In this document: positions 48,164 through 58,000 of the stretch, one piece after another
Layout: each line of letters begins with the position of its first letter
How positions within the stretch are numbered: the first letter of the stretch is position 1
Assembly: GCA_947307055.1 (NCBI GenBank)
Contig: CAMZHX010000011.1
Location: 18,398 to 82,397, forward strand
From: an uncultured Selenomonadales bacterium
GTDB taxonomy: Bacteria; Bacillota; Negativicutes; Selenomonadales; Selenomonadaceae
Direction: 5' to 3'
Length of the DNA stretch: 64,000 nucleotides
Translations under genes and position numbers: made by a program
Notes under the pieces: model-generated
What the model saw: only the letters and a program-made list of their open reading frames with translations
Told to the model about the DNA's origin: nothing
Database searches by the model: none

Positions 48164-49585
48164 ATGAAGAAATTTTTCGGGCAACTTTCTTGGCAAATAA
48201 TTTTCGCCGCGTTCTTGGGAATATTTTTTTTGCGCAATTTGTTAATGCCGATAATCGCCGATGATTATGCTTACGCGTTCATTTGGGACGGCGACGGCTT
48301 AGGCAATTTGCTTGACGGCATTGACGCTAACAGACTTGAGCGCGTCGAAAGTTTTTCGGATATTTTGTATTCGCAATGGCAACATTATTTCACGTGGGGC
48401 GGGCGGACGATTGCGCATATCTTCGTTCAATTTTTCGTCTGGCAAGGAAAAATTTTCTTCGACGTTGCAAATGTTTTGGTCTTCGCGGCGTTGGTGTTAC
48501 TAATATTCAAAGTTGGCACGGGCTTAACTCTTCGCGAAATGAATAAAACTTATATGGCATTCATTTTGGCGGGGATTTATTTTTGTGCGCCGTCGCCGAT
48601 AATTACAACTGTTTGGCTGACGGGAGCTTGTAACTATTTATGGATGTGCACGTTAGAAATTTTATTCTTGTTGCCGTTCACACTAAAATATTGGCAACCG
48701 AAAAAACAATTCCTAATTCCTACTTCCTCATTCCTAATTGCCCTTCTGGCTGGCTGGTCGATAGAACCGGGCGCGGTAGCTACAATTTCCGTCGCGAGTT
48801 TATTTGTAATTTATTTCTGGTGGAAGAAAAATCTTGAATCGTGGATGAAGGTCGGATTGTTATTCGCGGTGATAGGATTCGCGTTCCTAATGCTATCGCC
48901 AGGAAATATTCACCGCTTGGAGTTGACAAACCTTTACGAGCCGGACGACATAGTCCCGCCCGACGCGCAATTTACGCCGCAAATGTTCCTGACAAATTTT
49001 GTAATTGGATTCTTGCCAATCTTCTTGCGCGAGGCAATTTTATTCTTGCCGATAATAATTTACTTCGCCAGAGGAAAAATTTCGCCGGTCGTCGCCAGAT
49101 TTATTTTGACATTCGCGGGCGCGTCGATTTTAGTTTTGCTAGTGATGATGTTTTCGCCAGAATTCCCAGAGCGGGCGGGCTTCCCGTCGACGATATTTTT
49201 ACTAATCGGGTCGCTTGCCTCGCTGAAAGAAATTTTGCCGAGCGTTGAAAATTTCTTCCGCCGCCGATTGAAATTGGTAGCCGTATTCGCGGCGATTTGG
49301 TCGCTTAGTTTGCTAGGCTGTCTTGGCGTCGAATACAATTTGCATTGCCAACTGCAAGCGCGGGACGAATTTATCGCGGCGCATAAGAATGACGACTTGA
49401 TTACCGTTAAGCCGCTTGATATTCCCGATTTGTCGGAAACATTTTTAGGGACGCGCACTTGGGACGATATGACGCTTTGGTGGGGCGGCGACCTTGAACC
49501 AGACCCCAAAGGCGACCGCGATATAACTTTTGCCCGCTATCACGGTTTGAAAAAAATCGTCGTGGAGGAAAAAGTTTTTGAGTAA
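48164..49585 (+). CDS. polytopic Gtr-like membrane protein A
   Basis: 473 residues with about ten hydrophobic helices. DDYAYAFIWDG (about 32-42) and WGGRTIAHIFVQFF (about 78-91) are signatures of the DUF6056/GtrII-like glucosyl-transfer family. Such proteins usually move a lipid-linked sugar onto surface polymer on the outer face of the membrane. A 7-bp-unit repeat is inserted in frame near residues 182-192. The paralogue at 52627 has a different repeat at the same site. It overlaps the RND gene by eight bases. Confidence 0.7.
   Translation: MKKFFGQLSWQIIFAAFLGIFFLRNLLMPIIADDYAYAFIWDGDGLGNLLDGIDANRLERVESFSDILYSQWQHYFTWGGRTIAHIFVQFFVWQGKIFFDVANVLVFAALVLLIFKVGTGLTLREMNKTYMAFILAGIYFCAPSPIITTVWLTGACNYLWMCTLEILFLLPFTLKYWQPKKQFLIPTSSFLIALLAGWSIEPGAVATISVASLFVIYFWWKKNLESWMKVGLLFAVIGFAFLMLSPGNIHRLELTNLYEPDDIVPPDAQFTPQMFLTNFVIGFLPIFLREAILFLPIIIYFARGKISPVVARFILTFAGASILVLLVMMFSPEFPERAGFPSTIFLLIGSLASLKEILPSVENFFRRRLKLVAVFAAIWSLSLLGCLGVEYNLHCQLQARDEFIAAHKNDDLITVKPLDIPDLSETFLGTRTWDDMTLWWGGDLEPDPKGDRDITFARYHGLKKIVVEEKVFE
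48709..48740. repeat. in-frame repeat in Gtr-like protein A
   Basis: ATTCCTAATTCCTACTTCCT-type units. Encodes a hydrophobic FLIPTSSFLIA segment. Confidence 0.75.
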
Positions 49586-52500
49586 GTTTTTCATCAATCA
49601 CCCGATACCCGCGCTCGTCCTGTCGATTATTTTGACGCTCGCCGGAGCTTTGACGGCTACTCGCTTGCCCGTCGCAGAATATCCCAACATTGCGCCGCCG
49701 ACTGTTTTCGTCTCGACGAGTTACATTGGCGCGGACGCCTCTGTTGTCAATAACACCGTTGCGCAGATTATCGAAGAGGCCGTCAACGGCGCGGGCGATA
49801 TTGAGTACATGAGCTCGACGATTGATACGAATGGCGGTTACGATTTGTCGATTGTCTTCGCGCTCGGCACCGACATTGATATTGCCGCCGTCCGCGTGCA
49901 GAATAAACTTTCAAGCGTCATGAGCGATTTGCCCGCCGAAGTTCAAGCGCACGGCGTGAACGTCACGAAGAATATGCCCGATTCGGTTTTGATGGTCGAT
50001 TTGTTTTCGCCCAATGGAAGTTACGACGGAGTTTTCCTCAAAAATTACATGACGGTATATTTCCTCGATAAAATTCGGCGCGTCAACGGCGTGGGCAACA
50101 TTGATTTTTTCGGCGGCGATTACTCCATGCGCATTTGGCTAAATCCCGATAAGCTCGCCGATTTGGGTTTGACGATTGCCGATGTTGAAAACGCTATTAA
50201 AGAACAGAACGTTCAAGCGGCGGTCGGGTCGCTAGGGAAAATGCCGACGGGAAATTTGCAGGAGCGCGAATTTGTCGGGCACTCGACCAATCGCAAGGAG
50301 ACGCCCGCCGATTTTGAAAATATTGTCGTCAAGACGGCTGACGGTTCATTTGTGCGCGTGAAAGATTTTGCTCGCGTGGAAATCGGTAGCCGCGATATAA
50401 ATTCGCTGGCATTTCACGACGGCAAAGAGTCGGCAATTTTTTCAGTCCTGCTGACTAATGACGCCAACACGCTCGAAACGGTTTCGGCAGTCAAAAAAAT
50501 TTTGGAGGAGGCGCGTAAAGATTTCCCGCCCGAAATGGAATATTCCATTTCGCTGGACGCGACGCGCTTTATAAACGAATCGCTGACGGAAGTCACGAAA
50601 ACATTTTTCGAGGCGTTGTTGTTGGTCGTGATAGTCGTTTGGCTGTTCCTGAAAAGTTTTCGCGCAACGCTAATCGCGCTGTTAGCAATCCTGGTCTCAA
50701 TCGTGGCGACGTTCGCAATTTTCCCGCTCGCCGGCTTCACAATAAATACGCTGACATTATTCGCGCTGATTTTGGCAATCGGATTAGTCGTCGATGATGC
50801 GATTGTTGTCATAGAAGTTGTCGAGAAAAAACTTGAGCAGGGCTTGGAAGTCAAAGCCGCGACGCTTGAGGCGATGCAGGAAATTCAAGCTCCGATAATC
50901 GCGATAGCTTGTGTGTTAGCGGCGGTATTTTTACCGGCGGCGTTTTTGGAGGGGATAACGGGCGAACTTTATCGGCAATTCGCGCTGACAATCGTTGTGG
51001 CGATGATTTTTTCGACGGTCGTCGCGCTGACTTTAACGCCCGCCCTATGTGTGATGATTCTCAAGGGAAATGGGAAAAGGGAAATGGGAAAAGTCTTCTC
51101 CCTATCTCTTTTCCCTTCACCCATCTCCCTTTTCCCTTCACCCATCTCCCTTTTCCCTTTAACAATTTTAATCGCTGTGACGGCGGGCGCGTTCATACTC
51201 AACGACATTTTGCCGAACGAATACATTCCCGACGAAGACAAAGGAAATTTTTATGTCGCGGTAACATTACCCGAAGGAACTTCGATGAATCGGACGATTG
51301 AGACAATGAATAAATTTTCCGCCGCGCTAAAGGAGATTGACGCAGTGAAAAATATTTCTGCAATCGCTGGCATGGGTTTGATTGGCGGCAACGGCTCGAA
51401 TAACGGCGCAATCTTTGGAATCTTAAAGGATTGGGACGAGCGCGACGAGGGGCTTGAGGAAATTTTAGAGCGCGTCGGAGAGATTGCCGAAGAAGTCATT
51501 CCGGAGGCTGAAGTTTTCCCTATGTGGTCGAATTCGTTGCCGGGTATGGACTCGGCGGGCGCAATTTCTATGAGACTGCTTGACGTGCAAAATCACAGCG
51601 ACGAAGAACTTGCCGCGCTCGCGAAAGAAATTGAGAATGCCGCCAATGATCGTCCGGAGCTTGAAGACGTCACAGAAAGTTTCAACGTCTCGAAACCTTA
51701 CGTTGCTGTTCGGGTCGACGAGGACAAGGCGAAACTTTTGGGCGTGAATCTCGATGACGTTTACGCTGCGTTGCGCGTGAATTTCGGCGGCGATGAGGTC
51801 AATGACTTCACGAGCTTTGGCCGCGTTTACAAAGTCGTTATGCAGGCGGAGACGAGTTATCGCGATTCGGTTGATGTGACGAAATTTCTTTTTGTGAGGA
51901 ATGCGGACGGCAACTTGGTTCCGCTCGATACGCTGGTAACTTTGACGAGGACGGCGGGCGCGTCGCAAATTTCTAGGTATAACGGAATGCGCTGTGTGAA
52001 TTTCGACGGGAACGTCGGCGAAGGCTATTCAACAGGACAAGCCCTTGACACTTTGGAAGAGGTCGTAGAGGAGGTCGCGCCGAATACATTTCAAATCGAG
52101 TGGGCGGAACAAAGTAGGCAAGAACGATTAGCGAAAAGTTCCGTCAATGAAATTTTGGTACTGGCGTTAGTGTTCGCTTTCCTGTGCTTAGTCGCGCTGT
52201 ACGAGTCGTGGAAAATTCCGTTCGCGGTAATGTTGAGCGTGCCGACGGCGATTTTCGGAGCGTTGCTAGCGGAGGTCGTGACGGGCAATTTGGCAAGCGT
52301 CTACATGCACATAGGAATTTTAGTTTTAATCGGATTGGCGGCGAAGAATGCGATATTGATAGTGGAAGTGGCGAAAGTCAAAGTCGAGCGGGGCGAAGAG
52401 CCTACTCGGGCAGCGGTCGACGCGGCGAAGGAAAGATTTCGCCCGATATTGATGACTTCGCTGGCATTTATCGTAGCGTGCATACCGTTAGCAATGGCGA

Positions 52501-52634
52501 CGGGCGCAGGCTCAGCGGCTAGAAATTCAATGGGCGCGGCAGTCGTCGGCGGCATGATTTCTGCTACGGTGCTTGGGATTTTTATCGTGCCGGCTTTATT
52601 CGCGTTGATCATGGGGAGGAAAAAGAATGTTTGA
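49578..52634 (+). CDS. RND efflux pump, HAE1 type
   Basis: 1018 residues from TTG 49578, overlapping the previous stop, with GGAGG upstream. Two sets of six helices and large periplasmic domains fit AcrB-like pumps. The proton-relay pair is Asp406-Asp407 in LVVDDAIVV, and the later relay Lys lies in NAILIVEVAKVK. Residues about 496-528, where AcrB has its cytosolic linker between helices 6 and 7, are repeat-encoded (NGKREMGK, then SLFPSPISLFPS). No adaptor or TolC gene adjoins it. The HlyD-type gene at 29823 is far away. Confidence 0.88.
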   Translation: MSKFFINHPIPALVLSIILTLAGALTATRLPVAEYPNIAPPTVFVSTSYIGADASVVNNTVAQIIEEAVNGAGDIEYMSSTIDTNGGYDLSIVFALGTDIDIAAVRVQNKLSSVMSDLPAEVQAHGVNVTKNMPDSVLMVDLFSPNGSYDGVFLKNYMTVYFLDKIRRVNGVGNIDFFGGDYSMRIWLNPDKLADLGLTIADVENAIKEQNVQAAVGSLGKMPTGNLQEREFVGHSTNRKETPADFENIVVKTADGSFVRVKDFARVEIGSRDINSLAFHDGKESAIFSVLLTNDANTLETVSAVKKILEEARKDFPPEMEYSISLDATRFINESLTEVTKTFFEALLLVVIVVWLFLKSFRATLIALLAILVSIVATFAIFPLAGFTINTLTLFALILAIGLVVDDAIVVIEVVEKKLEQGLEVKAATLEAMQEIQAPIIAIACVLAAVFLPAAFLEGITGELYRQFALTIVVAMIFSTVVALTLTPALCVMILKGNGKREMGKVFSLSLFPSPISLFPSPISLFPLTILIAVTAGAFILNDILPNEYIPDEDKGNFYVAVTLPEGTSMNRTIETMNKFSAALKEIDAVKNISAIAGMGLIGGNGSNNGAIFGILKDWDERDEGLEEILERVGEIAEEVIPEAEVFPMWSNSLPGMDSAGAISMRLLDVQNHSDEELAALAKEIENAANDRPELEDVTESFNVSKPYVAVRVDEDKAKLLGVNLDDVYAALRVNFGGDEVNDFTSFGRVYKVVMQAETSYRDSVDVTKFLFVRNADGNLVPLDTLVTLTRTAGASQISRYNGMRCVNFDGNVGEGYSTGQALDTLEEVVEEVAPNTFQIEWAEQSRQERLAKSSVNEILVLALVFAFLCLVALYESWKIPFAVMLSVPTAIFGALLAEVVTGNLASVYMHIGILVLIGLAAKNAILIVEVAKVKVERGEEPTRAAVDAAKERFRPILMTSLAFIVACIPLAMATGAGSAARNSMGAAVVGGMISATVLGIFIVPALFALIMGRKKNV
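51064..51160. repeat. in-frame 7-bp-unit inverted repeat inside the RND gene
   Basis: Left arm GGGAAAT/GGGAAAA units, about 15 bases, right arm TTTCCCT and TCTCCCT-type units. About 97 bases stay open in frame through a conserved transporter gene. Confidence 0.9.
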
Positions 52635-54045
52635 TTTTAAAAAAATTCCCGCATGGTTCGTGATAGTTTTCTTTGCGGGGACGTTTCTTATTATGAATTT
52701 GTTGACGCCAATATTTGGCGATGATTACGCCTACGCGTTCATTTGGGACGGCGCGCAGAATGGCAACTTCCAAAACAATATCGGCAAACTTTATCGCGTC
52801 GAGAGTTTTGGAGATATTATAACTTCGCAATGGTCGCACTACATGACGTGGGGCGGGCGGACGGTCGCGCATTGTCTGGTTCAATTTTTCGTGTGGCAGG
52901 GCAAAATTTTATTCGACATAATGAACGCGCTGATATATGCACTGCTTGCGCTGTTGATTTACTTTTTCGGCACGGGGAAATTTTCGTTGCAGAATCTCGA
53001 CGGGAAAATTTTCTTATGGATATTTTTCGCGATGTGGTTTTGTCTGCCCGAACTTTTCCAGACGGCGTTTTGGCTGACAGGCTCCTGCAATTATCTTTGG
53101 ATGTCGGTTTTGCAATTGCTATTCCTAGTGCCGTTCGTGAAAAAGTTTTGGAGCAAATCCCTAGTCCCTAGTTCCCAATTCCTAGTTCCTATAATGGCGA
53201 TAGTCGGTTTGTTAGCCGGTTGGTCGAACGAATCGGGCGGCGCGATAACGATTATGCTGACGTTCTTTGCGATGATTTACTTTTGGCGGCAGAAAAAATT
53301 TGAACGGTGGAGGCTTGCGGGCTTTATCGGATTGCTGGTGGGCTACGCGCTATTGATGCTCGCGCCGGGAAATGTTCAACGCTACCTTGTCGACCTGTCG
53401 GACGACGCGCCGCCGCTTTACTCCGCGCAAATGTTCCTAAACAACTTAAATAAAGGCTTGATTCCGCTACTGACCTACAACGCGCTTTTATTCCTGCCGA
53501 TAATCGGCTACTTTGCTCGCGGGAAAAAATCTGTGCAGGCGACGCAATTTATTTTAATGTTCACGTTCGCGGCGATGTTCCTGCCGGTTATATTGATGTT
53601 CGCGCCGGAATTCCCTGTACGCGCGGCATTTTTATCGCCGGTGCTATTGATAATTGCTTCGGTCGTCGCGATTGAATGCACTGATTTTAACTTCTTATCG
53701 CCGAAAATAATTTCAGCCGTGTTTTGTATCTGGCTCGCGTCAATCGTCTATGCAATCGGCGTTGATTGGTCGATACACTCGCAGATTGCCGATAGATTGA
53801 AATACATTGAGGCGCACAAGTCAGATGATTTAGTCGTCGTCCAGCCGATTGAATTGCCCGCGATTACAGAGAAAATTTATTGGGAGTGGACGATTGACCA
53901 ATACGCGCGCTTTTACGGAGACTTGACACCCTACCGCGATAAGTTCAACAATCGCAACATAACTTTTGCGCAATATCACGGCTTGAAGGAAGCGGTTATG
54001 GATATGGACGCCTGGTCGAAGCAAACGCAATTCATTTTGTATTGA
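52627..54045 (+). CDS. polytopic Gtr-like membrane protein B
   Basis: 472-residue paralogue of the protein at 48164, with the same DDYAYAFIWDG and WGGRTVAHCLVQFF motifs and topology. The two flank the RND gene, with eight-base overlaps on either side. A repeat-derived segment (SLVPSSQFLVP) sits where protein A has its own. It precedes a GtrB-like glycosyltransferase by 13 bases, which supports the Gtr-type assignment. Confidence 0.7.
   Translation: MFDFKKIPAWFVIVFFAGTFLIMNLLTPIFGDDYAYAFIWDGAQNGNFQNNIGKLYRVESFGDIITSQWSHYMTWGGRTVAHCLVQFFVWQGKILFDIMNALIYALLALLIYFFGTGKFSLQNLDGKIFLWIFFAMWFCLPELFQTAFWLTGSCNYLWMSVLQLLFLVPFVKKFWSKSLVPSSQFLVPIMAIVGLLAGWSNESGGAITIMLTFFAMIYFWRQKKFERWRLAGFIGLLVGYALLMLAPGNVQRYLVDLSDDAPPLYSAQMFLNNLNKGLIPLLTYNALLFLPIIGYFARGKKSVQATQFILMFTFAAMFLPVILMFAPEFPVRAAFLSPVLLIIASVVAIECTDFNFLSPKIISAVFCIWLASIVYAIGVDWSIHSQIADRLKYIEAHKSDDLVVVQPIELPAITEKIYWEWTIDQYARFYGDLTPYRDKFNNRNITFAQYHGLKEAVMDMDAWSKQTQFILY
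53158..53191. repeat. in-frame repeat in Gtr-like protein B
   Basis: CCCTAGTCCCTAGTTCCCAATT-like 7-bp units. Unit sequence differs from the element at the same position in protein A. Confidence 0.75.
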
Positions 54046-54058
54046 CGGAGGAAATTTC

Positions 54059-55051
54059 ATGGACAGAATTACAATCATCGTGCCCTGCTACAACGAGCAG
54101 GAGGTTATCGAGCTGTTTTATCCGGCGGTTCAGGAGCACGTCACGAAAATCCCCGATTGCAAATTCAATTATGTTTTCGTCAACGACGGTAGCCGCGATA
54201 AAACTTTGGAGAAACTCCGTAAACTTTCTGAGGCTCATGACGAGGTGACTTATCTTAGTTTATCGCGCAATTTCGGGAAGGAATCGGCAATGATGGCGGG
54301 AATTGATTACGCAGACGGCGACGCGGTGATTATCATGGACGCCGACTTGCAACACCCGCCCGAAAGGATTGCTGAAATGGTCAAGTGGTGGCGCGAGGGT
54401 TACGACGATGTTTGCGCTAAACGCGTCGACCGCGCAGGCGAAACTTGGCTAAAGCGGACTTGCGCGAATATTTTCTACGCCGTCATGAAAAAGTTCAGCA
54501 CGTCTTACGAAATGCAGCGCGACGTTGGCGACTTCCGACTGCTTGACAGGAGATGCATTGAGGCTTTGCGACTTATGCGCGAGAATCAGCGGTTCACGAA
54601 AGGTTTGTTTACATGGGTCGGCTATCGCAAAAAAGAAATCCCGTTTGAAGTCCAGCCGCGAGCCGCAGGGACGACCACTTGGAATTTCTTATCGCTATTC
54701 AATTTGGCGATGAAGGGCATGACATCTTTCACGACCGCGCCGCTCCGCTTGATGACATTTCTGGGGATAATGATTTCCTGCGCGGCGATGATTTATATGA
54801 TGTTCGTGTTAGCAATGGCGTTGCTTTACGGCGACCCGGTCGCGGGCTACCCGACTTTGATAACGGTAATGCTTTTCTTGGGCGGCACGCAACTTTTAGC
54901 ACTGGGGATTATCGGCGAATATCTCGGACAAATTTTCCACGAGAGCAAACACCGCCCAATTTATTTGATTGACGAGATTGACGGCAAGCGTATGATGTAT
55001 AAAGAAGTTTTCATGCCTATGGAACGCAATATGAAAATTAGGAAGGAGTAA
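54059..55051 (+). CDS. GtrB-like membrane glycosyltransferase (GT2)
   Basis: 330 residues with GGAGG before ATG 54059. The GT2 domain has PCYNEQEV, DGSRDKT and the metal-binding DADLQHPPE. Two C-terminal helices (about 230-255 and 270-290) match GtrB/DPM synthases, which load a sugar onto undecaprenyl phosphate. This fits the neighbouring Gtr-like proteins. The stop overlaps the start of the next gene (TAATG). Confidence 0.85.
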   Translation: MDRITIIVPCYNEQEVIELFYPAVQEHVTKIPDCKFNYVFVNDGSRDKTLEKLRKLSEAHDEVTYLSLSRNFGKESAMMAGIDYADGDAVIIMDADLQHPPERIAEMVKWWREGYDDVCAKRVDRAGETWLKRTCANIFYAVMKKFSTSYEMQRDVGDFRLLDRRCIEALRLMRENQRFTKGLFTWVGYRKKEIPFEVQPRAAGTTTWNFLSLFNLAMKGMTSFTTAPLRLMTFLGIMISCAAMIYMMFVLAMALLYGDPVAGYPTLITVMLFLGGTQLLALGIIGEYLGQIFHESKHRPIYLIDEIDGKRMMYKEVFMPMERNMKIRKE

Positions 55052-58000
55052 TGATTTTGGCAAAGTACAAAGCAAAAAAATCCGCGATGAAAATTTCGGC
55101 GTGCTACATGGTCAAGAATGCCGAAAAAGATTTAGCGCGCTCGCTAGAAAGTTTGGTTAAGTACGTCGACGAAATTATCGTTGTCGACACCGGCTCGACT
55201 GATTCAACTGTCGAAGTGGCTAAAAAGTTCGGCGCGAAAATTTTCTATGAGACTTGGCAAGATGATTTCTCGACGCCGCGCAACGTCGCAATTCGCGAGG
55301 CTAAAGGCGATTGGATTGTTTTCCTCGACGCCGACGAATACTTTGTGAACGATACCGCGCAAAATCTCCGCAGGGCAATCAAACTCGCCAAAGACAAAAA
55401 GTTTCAAGGGTTGTCGATTAGTTGGATAAATGTCGACGCTGATAACGGCAATAAAATCATTTCGGCGGAACACGCGTTGCGAATCTTCGAGAACGTCCCG
55501 AATCTCCATTACGTCGGCAAAATTCACGAGGTGCCTTACATCGGCGAAAAAATTTTGTCGAACATTACAATGATTTCCGCCGACTTGCTGACGTTGTATC
55601 ATACGGGCTATTCGACTTCGATTGTCAAGGCAAAATTCGAGCGCAATTTGAAACTCCTGCTTGAGGAGCTTGAAACTTCCGCCGAGCCCGAACGCACTTA
55701 CAGTTACCTTGCTGATTGCTATTACGGCTTGGGCGATTGGGATAATGCCGAGAAGTACGCCCGCCTCCACGTCGAGAAGATTAGAAGCCTCAGCACGCGC
55801 CCGTTTAAAATTTTGTTGGACATTCTCTCCAAAGCCCCAGACCGCGCAGAAGATTATCGCGAATACCTTCAACTTGCCATTAAGAATTATCCAAAGCACC
55901 CAGAATTTTCCGCGCAGCTTGCGAAGTTTTTAGCCGGTCAAGGCGATTATCGTCCGGCTATTGCTCAAATGAAAAATGCTTTAGACAAATTTAAAAAGCG
56001 CGACGAAGATTTTATTGATTCGGACTTCGACGCGCAGGAAGAAAAAATTTCTCTAGAATTAATTGAGACTTGGAGCCGGACAATTTCGGCTTGCTACATA
56101 GTCAAGGACGCCGCGAAAGATTTGGCGCGTTCTCTCGAAAGTCTTGGCGGGTGCGTCAATGAAATTATCGTCGTCGATACCGGCTCAAGTGATGACACTG
56201 TCGAAGTCGCTAAAAAATTCGGCGCGAAGATTTTCCACGAGCCCTGGCAAAATGATTTCTCCACGCCGCGCAATGTCGCACTCAACGCGGCCAAGTGCAG
56301 TTGGATTCTTTTCCTCGACGCCGATGAATATTTTGTAAACAGCACCGCGCAAAACCTCTGCAAGGCGATTAGGTTCGCGCAGGAAAGAGATGCCAAAGGC
56401 GTCACGGTAAATCTAGTCAATATCGACCTCGATAGCGGCGGCAAAAAAATCGGGACAACTCACGTTCTGCGCCTCTACGAAAATGTTCCGGGCGTCCATT
56501 ACGTCGGCAAAATTCATGAAAAAGTTTTCATCGGCGAAGAACTTTTAACGAACTTGTTGAATGTTCCGACCAACTCGCTGACGATTTGGCACACGGGCTA
56601 TTCCAAATCGATTCACCGATCTAAAATGGAACGCAATTTAAAATCGCTCCTAGAAGAACTCGCCGCGACAAATGAGCCCGCGAAAATTTACGGCTACCTC
56701 GCCGAAACTTATCAAGCACTCGCCGACGAGATTAACGCCGAAAAATTTGCGCGGCTCGACATTGATTCGAGTGAAATTCTTTCCAACAACTCAATGCGAA
56801 TTCTTTTGGAGATTTTGTCTAAGAACCCCGACAAACTTGACGACTACTTAAAATATTTGCGGCTCGCTGTCGAACGTTATCCCGAAGTGCCAGAATTCTC
56901 CGCCAAACTTGCTGAGGCTCTGGGCGAAAAGGGCGACTATCAAGCGGCGATTGACGAAATGAACCGTGCGATTGATAAAGCTGTCAAGCCGGGCGAAAAG
57001 CTCAATGCGACGACTTTCGGAGTAGAGGCTTTCAAATATTCTCAAGAACTCTTGGAAAAGTGGCGGGCTAAAATTTGCGAGCAACTCAAAGAACTCTCGC
57101 CCGAAGAAAAAAAGCTTGAAATAGAAAAACTCGTTAAGGATTTGGTAACCTACAAAGAATTGTATCACGACAAAAGAAAAATTTTGCAGGTGGCCGAGAA
57201 AATTTTTGCGCTAGAACCCGAAGAGGCACCTCCCGTCGAAAAAGTCGCTTATATTTATATCAGCTACAAAATGCTTGACGAGGCTCAAAAAACTCTCGAA
57301 TATCTGGAAGAAAAATTCCCGCCGACTCGTTATCGCTTGCTACTAAGGACGCAATTTTATTTCTTTAAAAAGAATGCTATTGAGGCTATAAAAAGCGGCA
57401 AAAAAGCACTTGACTTCGAGGCAGATTCATTTATCAATAAAATGCTCCTCTTTAACATCATGGGGCAGACCTATCGTCTTATCGGCGACGCCAAGAATGC
57501 TTGCGCCTATTACAAAGCCAACGTCTTACTCGACTTAAGCGAGCTGAAAAATTCCCCGGATACGTTGACAATTTATAAGCGAGCAAGAGAAATTCAGCTC
57601 AACGAATATAGCAATTTGCTTTTCAATCTGCATAACCTCAACTTAAGCCGCGAAGAGCTTTTCCAATGGATTAGAGGTTTTAATAAATTTTTCACGGATA
57701 TTCCGCGCTACAAACACAACATTAAAAAACATGCTCGCCATAAGAAAATTCGCGTCGGCTACGTTTCGCCCGATATAAAATTTCATGTCGTCATGTTTTT
57801 CAGTATGCACTTTTTCAAGAGCTACGACCGGACGCGCTTTGAAGTTTATATTTATGCCAACACCCAACACGATAACATGACGGCAGAATTCATGATGGAA
57901 GTTGATAAATTCAATAACATTTTGGACAAGCCTGCAAAAGAGGTCGCCGAGCAAATTTATAAAGATGAAATTGATATTTTGGTTGACTTAGCGGGGCATA

